A stretch of 53,291 nt of DNA from Corallococcus sicarius (lineage in GTDB: Bacteria > Myxococcota > Myxococcia > Myxococcales > Myxococcaceae), in contig NZ_RAWG01000024.1 in NCBI RefSeq assembly GCF_003611735.1, positions 1-53,291 on the forward strand, given 5' to 3'. Position numbers and translations under genes: made by a program. The notes below the pieces were generated by a model. That model saw only the letters and a list, made by a program, of their open reading frames with translations, did no database searches and was not told the DNA's origin. How positions within the stretch are numbered: position 1 is the first letter of the stretch; each line of letters opens with the position of its first letter. This document shows, piece by piece, positions 8,592 through 16,434 of the stretch.

Positions 8592-9282
8592 CGCGATGGG
8601 TGATGCCGTCCGGCCCTGCCACCACGAGGTCGGTGGTCAGGTTCAGGAACAGGCCGTGCGCCATCACCCCGGCGCGGGACTCCAACTTCGCGGCCAGCCC
8701 CGCCGCGTCGTGGAGCGGACCGAAGTCACAGTCCAGCACCAGGTTGCCTTGATCCGTCTGGAACGGTGCTCCGTCCAGCGCCAGGCGCACCGTCACGCGC
8801 GCCCCCAGTGACTCCAGGAACAACGACTGCGAACGCCAGCCGAACGGGAGCACCTCCACGGGCACCGGCCACTTCGTGCCCAGCCTGGGTGACAGCTTGG
8901 GCGCGTCCACGATGATGACCTCGCGCCGGCTGGCCTGGGCCACGACCTTTTCGCGCAGCAGCGCGCCGCCTCCGCCCTTGATGAGCGACAGGTCGGGGGC
9001 CACCTCGTCCGCGCCGTCGATGGTGAGGTCCACCACCGGGTGCACATCCAGCGTGGTGAGCGGCATGCCCAGCGACGTGGCCAGCGCTTCGGTCGCGCGC
9101 GAGGTGGGCACCCCCACCACGTCCTTCAGCGTCCCATCCGCCAGCCGCGCCGCGAGCTTCCGCACCGCGAACGCGGTCGTGCTGCCCGTGCCCAGCCCCA
9201 CCACCATGCCGGACTGGATGAAGTCCACCGCGCGCTCGGCCGCCGCGCGCTTGAAGGACACGGCGCTCTCATCGGAAGGCAT
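8584..9282 (-). CDS. rpiA: Ribose-5-phosphate isomerase A
   Basis: 232 aa, normal for the family. Interconverts ribose-5-phosphate and ribulose-5-phosphate in the non-oxidative pentose phosphate pathway, in the cytosol. Family motifs are intact: [13 protein letters not shown] (phosphate loop), LTIDGADE with the catalytic acid and [12 protein letters not shown]. The ATG at 9282 follows GGAG at a normal distance. Monocistronic on the minus strand and convergent with the MocA-like gene, sharing 8 bases. Confidence 0.96.
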   Translation of the reverse strand: MPSDESAVSFKRAAAERAVDFIQSGMVVGLGTGSTTAFAVRKLAARLADGTLKDVVGVPTSRATEALATSLGMPLTTLDVHPVVDLTIDGADEVAPDLSLIKGGGGALLREKVVAQASRREVIIVDAPKLSPRLGTKWPVPVEVLPFGWRSQSLFLESLGARVTVRLALDGAPFQTDQGNLVLDCDFGPLHDAAGLAAKLESRAGVMAHGLFLNLTTDLVVAGPDGITHRVR

Positions 9283-9308
9283 GGGGGACTCCGGTCAGGG
9301 GTCGCGGC

Positions 9309-10508
9309 TCAGTGCGGCGACCCAGGATGCCCGCCAGGATGCCCGGAGTTCGCCGGAGGCGCACCTCGCGTGTCACTGCCCCGCGGGGCAAGCGGACCGG
9401 CCAATAGTGCCTCATCCGCGTTGCGGTGCGGAGAAGGCGCCCCGGTGGCGAGCCGGTGCTCCCGCTTCCACGTCTTGCGCCGCTCCCGCTGCACCTCCGT
9501 CAGCAGCACCTGCGCCGCGGCCCCCGCGGGGACCGCGAGGATGACGCCCAAAAGCCCCGCCACGGAGCCGCCCACCAGGGCGACCAGCGAGATGAGCAGC
9601 GGGTTCATCTTGATGGCGCGCCGCTGCACCAGCGGGCTGAGCAGGTGCGATTCAATCTGCTGGTAGACCATGAACGCCGCCAGCGCGATGAGCGCGCGCC
9701 GGGAGCCCACCGACGCCAGCGTGGTGACGCTCACGAGCAGCGCGGTGATGACGCTGCCGATGTACGGGATGAGCCCCAGCACCATGGCCACCAGCCCGAG
9801 CGGCAGGAAGTACGGCACGCCCAGCGCCAGCGACATCAGCGCCGTGAAGGCGCCGCCCACGCTGACGATGAGCAGCGTGCCGACGAGGTAGTTGCCCACC
9901 GCCTCGCGCATCCGGCCCACCACCCGGCGCACGCGGGCGCGACCCCGGGGGCGCACCCAGCCCAGGATGCTCTCGTAGAGGTCCTGGCCGAACAGCAGCC
10001 CGAACACCGCCAGCGCCAGCACGGTGATGCCCGCGCCCATCAACTCCACCGTGGACGACAGCACGGTGATGAGCGGCCGGGCCAGCAGACCGGCCTCGAT
10101 GTTGAACGCGTCCTGAGGGTGCGACAGCACGCCGGTGTGCTCATCCAGCTTCTTGAGCCACGGCACCTGGCTCAGCTCCGAGAAGAAGCCCGGCGCCGCG
10201 CGCACCAGGTTCTCCAGTTGCTGCACCAGCAGCGGCACCAGCGTGAAGATGAGCAGGCCGGTGACGCCCAACAGCGTCAGCGCGATGAGCGCCACGCCCA
10301 GGCCCCGGGGCAGCCCCCAGGACTGCAACCGGCGCACGACGGGCTCCGCCGCGAGCCCCAAGAGCAGCGCCACCGCGAGCAGCGTGAGCACGGGCCCCAG
10401 GCGTTGCAGCGCCGTGCCCAGCAGCACCAGCAGCACCACCTGGACGCCCACCGACCACACGGTCCGGGGCGGCACGTAGACGGGCACCCCTCTGCGCGAA
10501 GCCTTCAT
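9309..10508 (-). CDS. AI-2E transporter (PerM/YdiK) family membrane protein
   Basis: 399 aa from the ATG at 10508, which has GAGG just upstream; a TTG at 10535 would add 9 residues. It has roughly eight hydrophobic segments: a pair near the N-terminus (VGVQVVLLVLLGTAL, LLALAVALLLGLA), a large middle soluble part, then the conserved C-terminal block with FLPLGLVAMVLGLIPYIGS and ISLVALVGGSVAGLLG. This fits the AI-2E/PerM family of inner-membrane permeases. Substrates differ in this family (autoinducer-2, Na+/Li+-H+ exchange in some members), so no substrate is assigned. A polar tail of about 60 residues ends the protein. Confidence 0.88.
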   Translation of the reverse strand: MKASRRGVPVYVPPRTVWSVGVQVVLLVLLGTALQRLGPVLTLLAVALLLGLAAEPVVRRLQSWGLPRGLGVALIALTLLGVTGLLIFTLVPLLVQQLENLVRAAPGFFSELSQVPWLKKLDEHTGVLSHPQDAFNIEAGLLARPLITVLSSTVELMGAGITVLALAVFGLLFGQDLYESILGWVRPRGRARVRRVVGRMREAVGNYLVGTLLIVSVGGAFTALMSLALGVPYFLPLGLVAMVLGLIPYIGSVITALLVSVTTLASVGSRRALIALAAFMVYQQIESHLLSPLVQRRAIKMNPLLISLVALVGGSVAGLLGVILAVPAGAAAQVLLTEVQRERRKTWKREHRLATGAPSPHRNADEALLAGPLAPRGSDTRGAPPANSGHPGGHPGSPH

Positions 10509-10658
10509 GACCTCAAGGTAGGGAGTGCCCCCCAAGCAGGCGATGGGGCCTCGAAAGCAGCCCTCTTCCTGTCACGTGCTGGACGTTGCCCCGCGGTCGG
10601 AGGCCGTTGAAGCAGGCAGGCAGGCCGCCTCTCCACCCTCCCAGTCCCTGAAGACACC

Positions 10659-10691
10659 ACGGGCGTACGGGTCGATGGGCCATCCGCCCGT
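10659..10691 (-). terminator. Possible terminator hairpin after the TPM gene
   Basis: ACGGGCG (10659-10665) pairs with CGCCCGT (10685-10691) just downstream of the TPM-domain gene on the minus strand. There is no T-tract, so the call is weak. Confidence 0.35.
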
Positions 10692-10712
10692 ATGGACCTT
10701 GAGCAAGGCGAC

Positions 10713-11855
10713 CTACCAGGAGTCGCTGCTGCCGCCGCCACCCGAGGAGCCGCCCCCGCCGCTCCAGTCCGACGAGGAGGAGCTGGAGGAGTCGCTGCTG
10801 GAAGACGAAGAAGAGGAGTCGTAGCTCGACGACGAGCTGGAACTCCAACCCGTCGAGGACGAAGAGGAGCTGGAGCCCCAGGACACCGAGACCTCCCTGG
10901 ACCAGGAGCCGCCCTGGCGCGACAGCCGCCGGATCCCCTTCACCACGAGCACGAGCCCAGCGGGGCCCAGGAAGATGAAGAGGGAAGGGATGCCGGCGAT
11001 CAACAACAGGTCCCCCACGGTTTCGGTTCCCTGCTGCAGGACCGCCACCCCCAGCGTGGACCCCAGGACCGTGGAGCCCAGGAGGATCACGCCCAGCGCC
11101 CACTGCTCTCGCCAGCACGCGAACCACCCGGCGAAGAACACGGCCAGCATCCCGCCATACCCGAGGACGATGGAGACCGCGCTCAACTGGGAGGACGCCG
11201 CGACCGCGACGAGCACGGCCGGAGGAAGGGCCACCAGCAGCGCCGCCGCGCCCGCGAGGCGGGGGCCCTTCAGGCCCACGGCCAGGCATCGGACCCCCAA
11301 TCCCGCCGCCACGAAGGCCGCTGCGAGCATCGCGTAGAAGAGCGCGCGCACGGCCTGCGGCGGCCAGGAGTTCGCGGGCGGCGACAACGGCCCCGCCTCC
11401 GGAACCTGCTCGTGGACTCCCGCGATGATGGACAGCAGTGCGTCCGCGATGCGGCCCTTGCCCAGCAGCGGCCCCTGCGCGTGCAGCAACGTCTTGGTTT
11501 CACCGTCCGTCAGGTACGGCTCCAGGCCGTAACCCACCTCCAGGCGCGAGCGTCGGTCGCCCTTCGCGATGACGAGCAGCAGGCCGTTGTCCCGGCCCGC
11601 GTCGCCGCCCTTCCAGGCGCTGAAGACCTCGTGCGCGAAGTCCTCGATGGGCTGACCGTCCGTGGTGTCCACGAGCAGCACCGCCATCTGCACCTGGCGC
11701 TCGGCTCGCAGCTTCACCAGGGCCTGCGCCACGCTTTCCATCTCCTGCGCGCTCAACAGCCCCTGCGGATCCGTGACGGGCCGGGTGATGGAGGGAACGG
11801 AGCCCAGGACCAGCGTAGGCAGCAGCAGCAGCGACAACAGGACGGCCTTCACCAT
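10713..11855 (-). CDS. TPM-domain (YgcG-like) membrane protein with Ser-rich tail
   Basis: 380 aa. The ATG at 11855 is preceded by GGAGG on the minus strand. The signal sequence VKAVLLSLLLLPTLVLG is followed by a TPM domain (about 25-160; TRPVTDPQGLLSAQE, DNGLLLVIAKGDRRSR, EVGYGLEPYLTD). Three to four membrane segments come next, then a long tail of Ser runs ending in GGGGSSGGGGSSDSW. TPM proteins are membrane-anchored and found with LemA proteins; their biochemical role is not settled. The upstream LemA-like gene overlaps its start by 7 bases, so the two are translationally coupled. The Gly/Ser-rich end is typical of this family. Confidence 0.88.
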   Translation of the reverse strand: MVKAVLLSLLLLPTLVLGSVPSITRPVTDPQGLLSAQEMESVAQALVKLRAERQVQMAVLLVDTTDGQPIEDFAHEVFSAWKGGDAGRDNGLLLVIAKGDRRSRLEVGYGLEPYLTDGETKTLLHAQGPLLGKGRIADALLSIIAGVHEQVPEAGPLSPPANSWPPQAVRALFYAMLAAAFVAAGLGVRCLAVGLKGPRLAGAAALLVALPPAVLVAVAASSQLSAVSIVLGYGGMLAVFFAGWFACWREQWALGVILLGSTVLGSTLGVAVLQQGTETVGDLLLIAGIPSLFIFLGPAGLVLVVKGIRRLSRQGGSWSREVSVSWGSSSSSSSTGWSSSSSSSYDSSSSSSSSDSSSSSSSDWSGGGGSSGGGGSSDSW

Positions 11856-12487
11856 GTGGAGACCTCCGAGGACAGCGGTAGGACGTGCGGCAGGCCGGTC
11901 AGGCGCACCACCCATCCAGTGGGGAAGGACGCCGCGGAGGCGTTGTAGTCCGCGGCCCGTTCGTCATAGCGGCGCTGTTCGATGGCCACGCGGTTGTCCG
12001 CGCCGGACAGCTCCGCGTCGCGCGAAAGGCCCGGGGTGAGCGTGTCCTGGCGTGCGCGCAGGGACTCGCGGCGCTCCACCACGTTGCGCACCTGCGCCCG
12101 CTGCCGCGCGACGTCCGACAGCGTGGAGGTAAGGCCGTTGCGCACGACGAGCCCCGACACGGCCAGCAGCCCCAGGACGGCCGCGCCCACCCACGCGCTC
12201 CGGCGCAACCGCACGCGGCGCAGCCGGGCGTGTCGCTCCTGCACCTGGGCCTCGCGCGCCTGCTCCTCGCGGCGACGTGCGAGCGCCTCCAGCGCCTGGT
12301 CCACGTAGCGCGCGGGGATGTCCAGCTCCTCGCCAATCTTGCGCACGTCGTCCGGGGTGAGCGTGTCCGGCGCGGCGTCCTTCTGCATCAGCCGCGTGGC
12401 GGTGGCGATGAGCTCGTTGACGTCGTCGTAGGCCACGTCCGTGCCGCTGCGCATCTGCTCCGGTCGCAACCGTCCCCCACTGCCCAT
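11849..12487 (-). CDS. LemA-like membrane protein
   Basis: 212 aa. The N-terminal soluble half has a short helical segment (LTPDDVRKIGEELDIPARYVD) and a basic stretch. One membrane helix follows (AWVGAAVLGLLAVSGLVV, about residues 98-115), then a helical coiled region. The end, DNRVAIEQRRYDERAADYN then SFPTGWVV, matches the end of LemA proteins, where an ARxxYN-type helix is followed by FPxxxVA. The N-terminus differs from standard LemA, so this is a LemA-like call. It overlaps the TPM gene by 7 bases; the LemA-TPM pairing is common in bacteria and supports the assignment. Confidence 0.65.
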   Translation of the reverse strand: MGSGGRLRPEQMRSGTDVAYDDVNELIATATRLMQKDAAPDTLTPDDVRKIGEELDIPARYVDQALEALARRREEQAREAQVQERHARLRRVRLRRSAWVGAAVLGLLAVSGLVVRNGLTSTLSDVARQRAQVRNVVERRESLRARQDTLTPGLSRDAELSGADNRVAIEQRRYDERAADYNASAASFPTGWVVRLTGLPHVLPLSSEVSTW

Positions 12488-12580
12488 GGACGCGACGATA
12501 TGCGATTCCCCTCACACAGGGTACGGGAGGCCCGGTTGCACTTGGCGCACGTCCACCGACCTGGGCAGACTGCCGCGCCC

Positions 12581-12952
12581 ATGGACAAGCCCCAGACGAT
12601 GCGGTCGTTCGTGAAGCTGCTGGTGACGGATGCTCCGGCCTCCGTATGCTTCTATGAAGGCCTCGGCTTCGAACGCATCGCGTCGGTGCCCCCCATCGTC
12701 CGCCTCCAGTGGGGCGGCGAGTCGGACGTGTACCTCATCAGCCCGCCCGCGGGCCTGAAGCTGGAGGGCCGCAAGGGCCTGGGCGTGCTCGTGGGCTTCC
12801 ATGCGGGCGAGGCCGGCGTGGACGCGGTGGCCCAGAAGGCGCTCGCGCTGGGCGCCCCGGTGGAGGGGCCCACGGTGCAACCCTGGTACACGCGGGAGAT
12901 CATCGTCACCGACCCGGACGGCTACCGGCTCAACTTCATCGAGCCGGGCTGA
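12581..12952 (+). CDS. Glyoxalase/bleomycin-resistance (VOC) fold protein
   Basis: 123 aa from the ATG at 12581. It shows the two beta-alpha-beta units of the VOC fold: FVKLLVTDAPASVCFYEGLGF near the start and the closing strand TDPDGYRLNFIEP, where the Glu is a usual metal ligand. Typical activities are dioxygenase, isomerase or antibiotic binding; the substrate cannot be inferred. It is a short single-domain protein standing alone, divergent from the LemA-like gene, with a weak ribosome site. Confidence 0.85.
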   Translation: MDKPQTMRSFVKLLVTDAPASVCFYEGLGFERIASVPPIVRLQWGGESDVYLISPPAGLKLEGRKGLGVLVGFHAGEAGVDAVAQKALALGAPVEGPTVQPWYTREIIVTDPDGYRLNFIEPG

Positions 12953-13026
12953 GCCGGGCTGGGCGCCGGGTCCGCGCCGCCCCTTTCGTCCCGCGCCCTG
13001 CCCGCTTAAGGCCCGCGGAACGAACG

Positions 13027-14439
13027 ATGGAAACGCCGCCGCTTCCCGGACGCCGGGCCGCAGCCCCTCCCCTTGATTGCCCCGGCGGCTTGCGCCAGCC
13101 TGTCGCGGCCTCCGTGAGCACTCCCCGCTACTTCGTTCCCCATGCCGCCAGCCCGGCGGAGCCCGTGCCGTGCGATGCCGCGGAGGTCGTCCACGTGGTG
13201 GACGCGTTCCGCCTGGAGCCCGCGTACCTGGGCGAGTCCGAGTGGTTCGTCTGCACCGACGTCGTGGGTCAGCTCCAACTCATCCCAGGCAGCGACCGCG
13301 CGAGGCTGCCCGCGTCCGTGCAGGCGCAGCTCGCGCACCACGAGGTCGCCGCCGGACGTCCCCCGCGCCGGCTGGCCGCGACGGAGCTGTTCTTCTTCTC
13401 CGCGGAGATGGTGGAGCACCCCGCCGACGCCGAGGGCTTCAACGACCCCGTCTACCTCTACGGCACGCTGACGGGCCCGTGGCCGGGCAACGCGGTGATG
13501 CGCGTGCCCGGACAGCTCACCGTGAGCCGCGGCGACGTGCTCGCGGGCTTCACCCATGGCGCCCAGGATGCGTTCCGCTACGTGAAGGACGCGGAGAGCC
13601 GTGATGCCCCCAGCGCCTACCATGCGCTGTTGCCGGGCGACCGCGCGGAGCACCTGGCCCAGGGCCGGGGCCTCGTCCTCACCTACCCCGCCGTCCCCGC
13701 CGAGCTGCAGGCGAACAACGTCTCCAACGGCGCCCAGGTCGCGAACGTGCTGCACGCGGTGCTCGTCCAGTTGCAGGAGGACGCGCGCGCGCACAACGGG
13801 CCCCAGGCCATCGCGGAGCTGGACCTGCCCGTCGCCAGCCGCGCCATGGCCATCGCGGAGCTGGAGGTGAAGGGCTTCGAGGTGAAGGGCGACATCGCCA
13901 TCCCGCGCCCCACGAAGGGCGGGCTGGTGGGGAAGCTCGCGGGCTGGTTGCAGAGCGAAGAGGTGCGCGTGCCGCGCGAGGCGCCGCTGCCCGAGTTCCT
14001 GGAGCTGTCGCGCAGCATCCTCGCGCTGCTGCCGGGCTGGCCCACCGAGACGGAGCGCACGCTGCGCGCCCACGTGCTCGCGGGCAAGCTGTCACCGGGC
14101 ACGCCCGTGCACCGCGTGTCGCCGCCTCGCGCGCCCCAGCCGCCCGCCGCCCTTCCGCCGCGCCTGCCCACGCCGCCCGCGCGCTCCAGCGACTGGATGA
14201 ACGACTTCCTGGACGCCCACGCCCGCCCGGGCGCAGCGAAGCCGCGCATCACGCAGATGAAGCCGCAGGCCGCGCCGCGTCCGGCCCCGGTACCGGCGAA
14301 GCCGCCGTCGTCGAAGGCCGCATGGCAGTCGGACTTCGCGGCCAACCCGCCCGCCCGTCCGGCCCCCAAGCAGCAGGAGAAGAAGGCGCCCGTCACGCCC
14401 GGCAAGAAGCCGGACTGGATGAACGACTTCGAAGATTGA
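13027..14439 (+). CDS. Unknown protein with three WxxDF motifs in a disordered tail
   Basis: 470 aa from the ATG at 13027; a GTG at 13114 (start STPRYFVPHA) is an equally possible start. No known family recognised. Residues to about 350 look globular, mixed alpha/beta, with no signal or membrane segment. The last 110 residues are rich in Pro and Ala and carry WMNDF (390-394), WQSDF (433-437) and WMNDF again (464-468), the last two residues from the end. Repeated short aromatic-acidic motifs in a flexible tail usually bind a partner protein several times. The gene is the first of a four-gene run with two vWA proteins and a metal ATPase, so a scaffold or adaptor role in that system is inferred. 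Confidence 0.7.
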   Translation: METPPLPGRRAAAPPLDCPGGLRQPVAASVSTPRYFVPHAASPAEPVPCDAAEVVHVVDAFRLEPAYLGESEWFVCTDVVGQLQLIPGSDRARLPASVQAQLAHHEVAAGRPPRRLAATELFFFSAEMVEHPADAEGFNDPVYLYGTLTGPWPGNAVMRVPGQLTVSRGDVLAGFTHGAQDAFRYVKDAESRDAPSAYHALLPGDRAEHLAQGRGLVLTYPAVPAELQANNVSNGAQVANVLHAVLVQLQEDARAHNGPQAIAELDLPVASRAMAIAELEVKGFEVKGDIAIPRPTKGGLVGKLAGWLQSEEVRVPREAPLPEFLELSRSILALLPGWPTETERTLRAHVLAGKLSPGTPVHRVSPPRAPQPPAALPPRLPTPPARSSDWMNDFLDAHARPGAAKPRITQMKPQAAPRPAPVPAKPPSSKAAWQSDFAANPPARPAPKQQEKKAPVTPGKKPDWMNDFED

Positions 14440-14451
14440 CCGCCCGTTGCG

Positions 14452-14479
14452 ACGCTCGCACTCGGAGCGCTAGCGTTTT
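14452..14479 (+). terminator. Weak intrinsic terminator or attenuator before the vWA genes
   Basis: ACGCT (14452-14456) pairs with AGCGT (14472-14476), and TTTT follows (14476-14479). The stem is short. Together with the 61-base gap it may lower read-through from the WxxDF gene into the vWA genes. Confidence 0.3.
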
Positions 14480-14500
14480 CACCCTCCAGAAAGGCAGACC

Positions 14501-15436
14501 ATGGGACACGAGAAGCCGATCGAGCCGTTTTCGGACCTGCACCGCGAAGGCGACCGCGTGCGCGCGGTGCTGCTGCACGACCCCACGGTGGAGGGCCTGG
14601 ACATGGCCATCTACATGGACGCGTCCGGCAGCATGAAGGAGGAGTACAAGTACGAGCAGCCCCAGCGCACCTTCCTGGAGTGGATCCGCGGCGCGCCGCT
14701 GAAGGACCCGGCGAACCAGGTGGAGCCGCAGGTGCGGTGGATGCTGGAGTACCTGGCCACCAAGGACCGCAACGGCCTCCTGCGCGTGGCGTACTGGGCC
14801 AGCGGCACCAACGGCCGTCAGGTGGAGGTCGTCGGTGAGCTGAAGGGCACCGACGTGAAGCAGTACAAGTTCCCTGGCGCCAAGCAGCTGGGCGGCTTCA
14901 CGTACCTGGAGCCCGCGCTGCGCGACTACGTGTCGTACCTGGAGCAGCAGGTGAAGGTGGGGGCGAAGCGCGGCTGCGCCATCATCGTCACCGACGGCCG
15001 GCTCCACGACGCGGAGGCGGTGGAGAAGTTCTCCGCCGAGGTCGCGAAGAAGGTCGCCACCGGCAAGCTGCCGCGCATCAACTTCGTGCTGGTGGGCGTG
15101 GGCGACGACATCGACGAGGAGCAGCTGGAGCACATCGCGCACGAGGAGTACCCGGGCGTCGGGCACCTGTGGTGCCACCGCATCGCCAAGGAGATCACCC
15201 AGGTCGCGGAGCTGGTCGCCGTGCTGGTGGACGAGACGATGACCGTCGCCGCCGGCGGCACCATCTACGACGACAAGGGCACGGTGCTGAAGACGTACGA
15301 GGGCCGCCTCCCTGCCGTGCTGGAGTTCGACGTCCCCGAGGGCGCGAAGAGCTTCACGCTGGAGGTGTCCGGCCAGCGCTACACCCAGCCGCTGCCCGAC
15401 GAAGAGCACCACGAAGAAGAAGAGGACCACCACTGA
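14501..15436 (+). CDS. vWA-domain protein 1 with MIDAS and His/Glu-rich tail
   Basis: 311 aa. AAAGG lies 7 bases before the ATG. A von Willebrand A domain has a complete metal-ion-dependent adhesion site: D40-x-S42-x-S44 in MDASGSM, T134 in GGFTYLEP and D165 in VTDGRLHD. The domain arrangement recalls TerF/TerY-type cytosolic vWA proteins. A beta-rich C-terminal part (TVAAGGTIYDDKGTVLK) precedes the tail EEHHEEEEDHH, a likely divalent-metal-binding segment. No signal peptide, so it is cytosolic. It is about half identical to the next gene and overlaps it as TGATG. Given the downstream metal exporter, a role in metal sensing, buffering or delivery is inferred. Confidence 0.85.
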   Translation: MGHEKPIEPFSDLHREGDRVRAVLLHDPTVEGLDMAIYMDASGSMKEEYKYEQPQRTFLEWIRGAPLKDPANQVEPQVRWMLEYLATKDRNGLLRVAYWASGTNGRQVEVVGELKGTDVKQYKFPGAKQLGGFTYLEPALRDYVSYLEQQVKVGAKRGCAIIVTDGRLHDAEAVEKFSAEVAKKVATGKLPRINFVLVGVGDDIDEEQLEHIAHEEYPGVGHLWCHRIAKEITQVAELVAVLVDETMTVAAGGTIYDDKGTVLKTYEGRLPAVLEFDVPEGAKSFTLEVSGQRYTQPLPDEEHHEEEEDHH

Positions 15437-16416
15437 TGGCCGGCCACGAAGTCATCAACCGCCCCTTCTCCGACGTGCACCGGATGGGGAACAAGGTCGT
15501 CGCCACGCTCCTGCACGACCCCACGGTGGAGGGCCTGGACGTGGCCCTCTACATGGACGGCTCCGCCAGCATGGAGAACGCGTACGGGCCGCGCGGCATC
15601 CTGGCGAAGCTCGCCCCGGTGAAGAACCAGGTCGAGCCGCAGATGCAGTGGATGCTGGAGTACCTGGCCAACAAGGACCGGGACGGCAAGGTGCGCGTCA
15701 CCTACTGGGCCGCGGGCGACGGCACCCAGCTGGAGATGGTGGGCGACCTCACCGGCCCCCAGGCCAAGGGCTACCGCTTCCCCGGTCCGCGCTCCTACGG
15801 CAAGGCCACCGTGATGCTGCCCGTGCTCCGCGACTTCGTGGCGCACATCAAGCAGCAGGTGAGCGAAGGCGCCAAGCGCGGGCTCGCGGTCATCATCACG
15901 GACTCGCAGATCAACGACGCCCATGACGTGACGGCCTACGCCACCCAGGTGGCCAAGGAGATCGCCTCCGGCCGGCTGCCCCGCATCAACTTCGTGTTCA
16001 TGGGCGTGGGCGAGCAGGTGGACGAGGAGCAGATGGAGGAGATCTCCCACACCACCTATCCGGGCGTGGGCCACCTCTGGTGCCACCGCATCGCGGACCG
16101 CATGGAGGAGATGGCGGAGCTCGTCGCCGTGCTGGTGGACGAGACGATGACCGTCGCGGCCGGCGGCACCGTCTACGACGAGCAGGGCAAGGTGCTGAAG
16201 ACGTACGAGGGCCGGCTCCCCGCGGTGCTGGAGTTCGAGGTGCCGCCCACGTGCAAGAGCTTCACCCTGGAGGTCGCCGGTCAGCGCTTCGACCAGCCCG
16301 TCCCCGAGGAGCATGGGGACGAGGACCATGAGGACGAGGACGAAGACCACAAGGCCGAGGCCCCGCCTCCAGCCGCAGCAGCGCCCTCGCATTCACGCCG
16401 CGGACACCGCCACTAG
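15436..16416 (+). CDS. vWA-domain protein 2 with MIDAS and acidic/His tail
   Basis: 326 aa. The start overlaps the previous stop (TGATG), implying translational coupling. It is a paralog of the preceding protein with the same length and order of parts. MIDAS residues are D41, S43 and S45 in MDGSASM, T125 in KATVMLP and D156 in ITDSQIND. The C-terminal tail is longer, with alternating Asp/Glu/His (EDHEDEDEDHK) and a final His/Arg-rich end. Two adjacent MIDAS proteins suggest a heteromer or different partners. The stop codon lies inside one copy of a 17-bp inverted repeat that frames the next gene. Confidence 0.85.
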   Translation: MAGHEVINRPFSDVHRMGNKVVATLLHDPTVEGLDVALYMDGSASMENAYGPRGILAKLAPVKNQVEPQMQWMLEYLANKDRDGKVRVTYWAAGDGTQLEMVGDLTGPQAKGYRFPGPRSYGKATVMLPVLRDFVAHIKQQVSEGAKRGLAVIITDSQINDAHDVTAYATQVAKEIASGRLPRINFVFMGVGEQVDEEQMEEISHTTYPGVGHLWCHRIADRMEEMAELVAVLVDETMTVAAGGTVYDEQGKVLKTYEGRLPAVLEFEVPPTCKSFTLEVAGQRFDQPVPEEHGDEDHEDEDEDHKAEAPPPAAAAPSHSRRGHRH

Positions 16417-16429
16417 GGCGTCAGGACAC
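16413..16429 (+). repeat. 17-bp inverted repeat, left copy
   Basis: CTAGGGCGTCAGGACAC. The exact reverse complement is at 19170-19186. This copy contains the stop codon of the second vWA gene and ends 5 bases before the ATG of the ATPase gene. Confidence 0.9.
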
Positions 16430-16434
16430 AAGCC

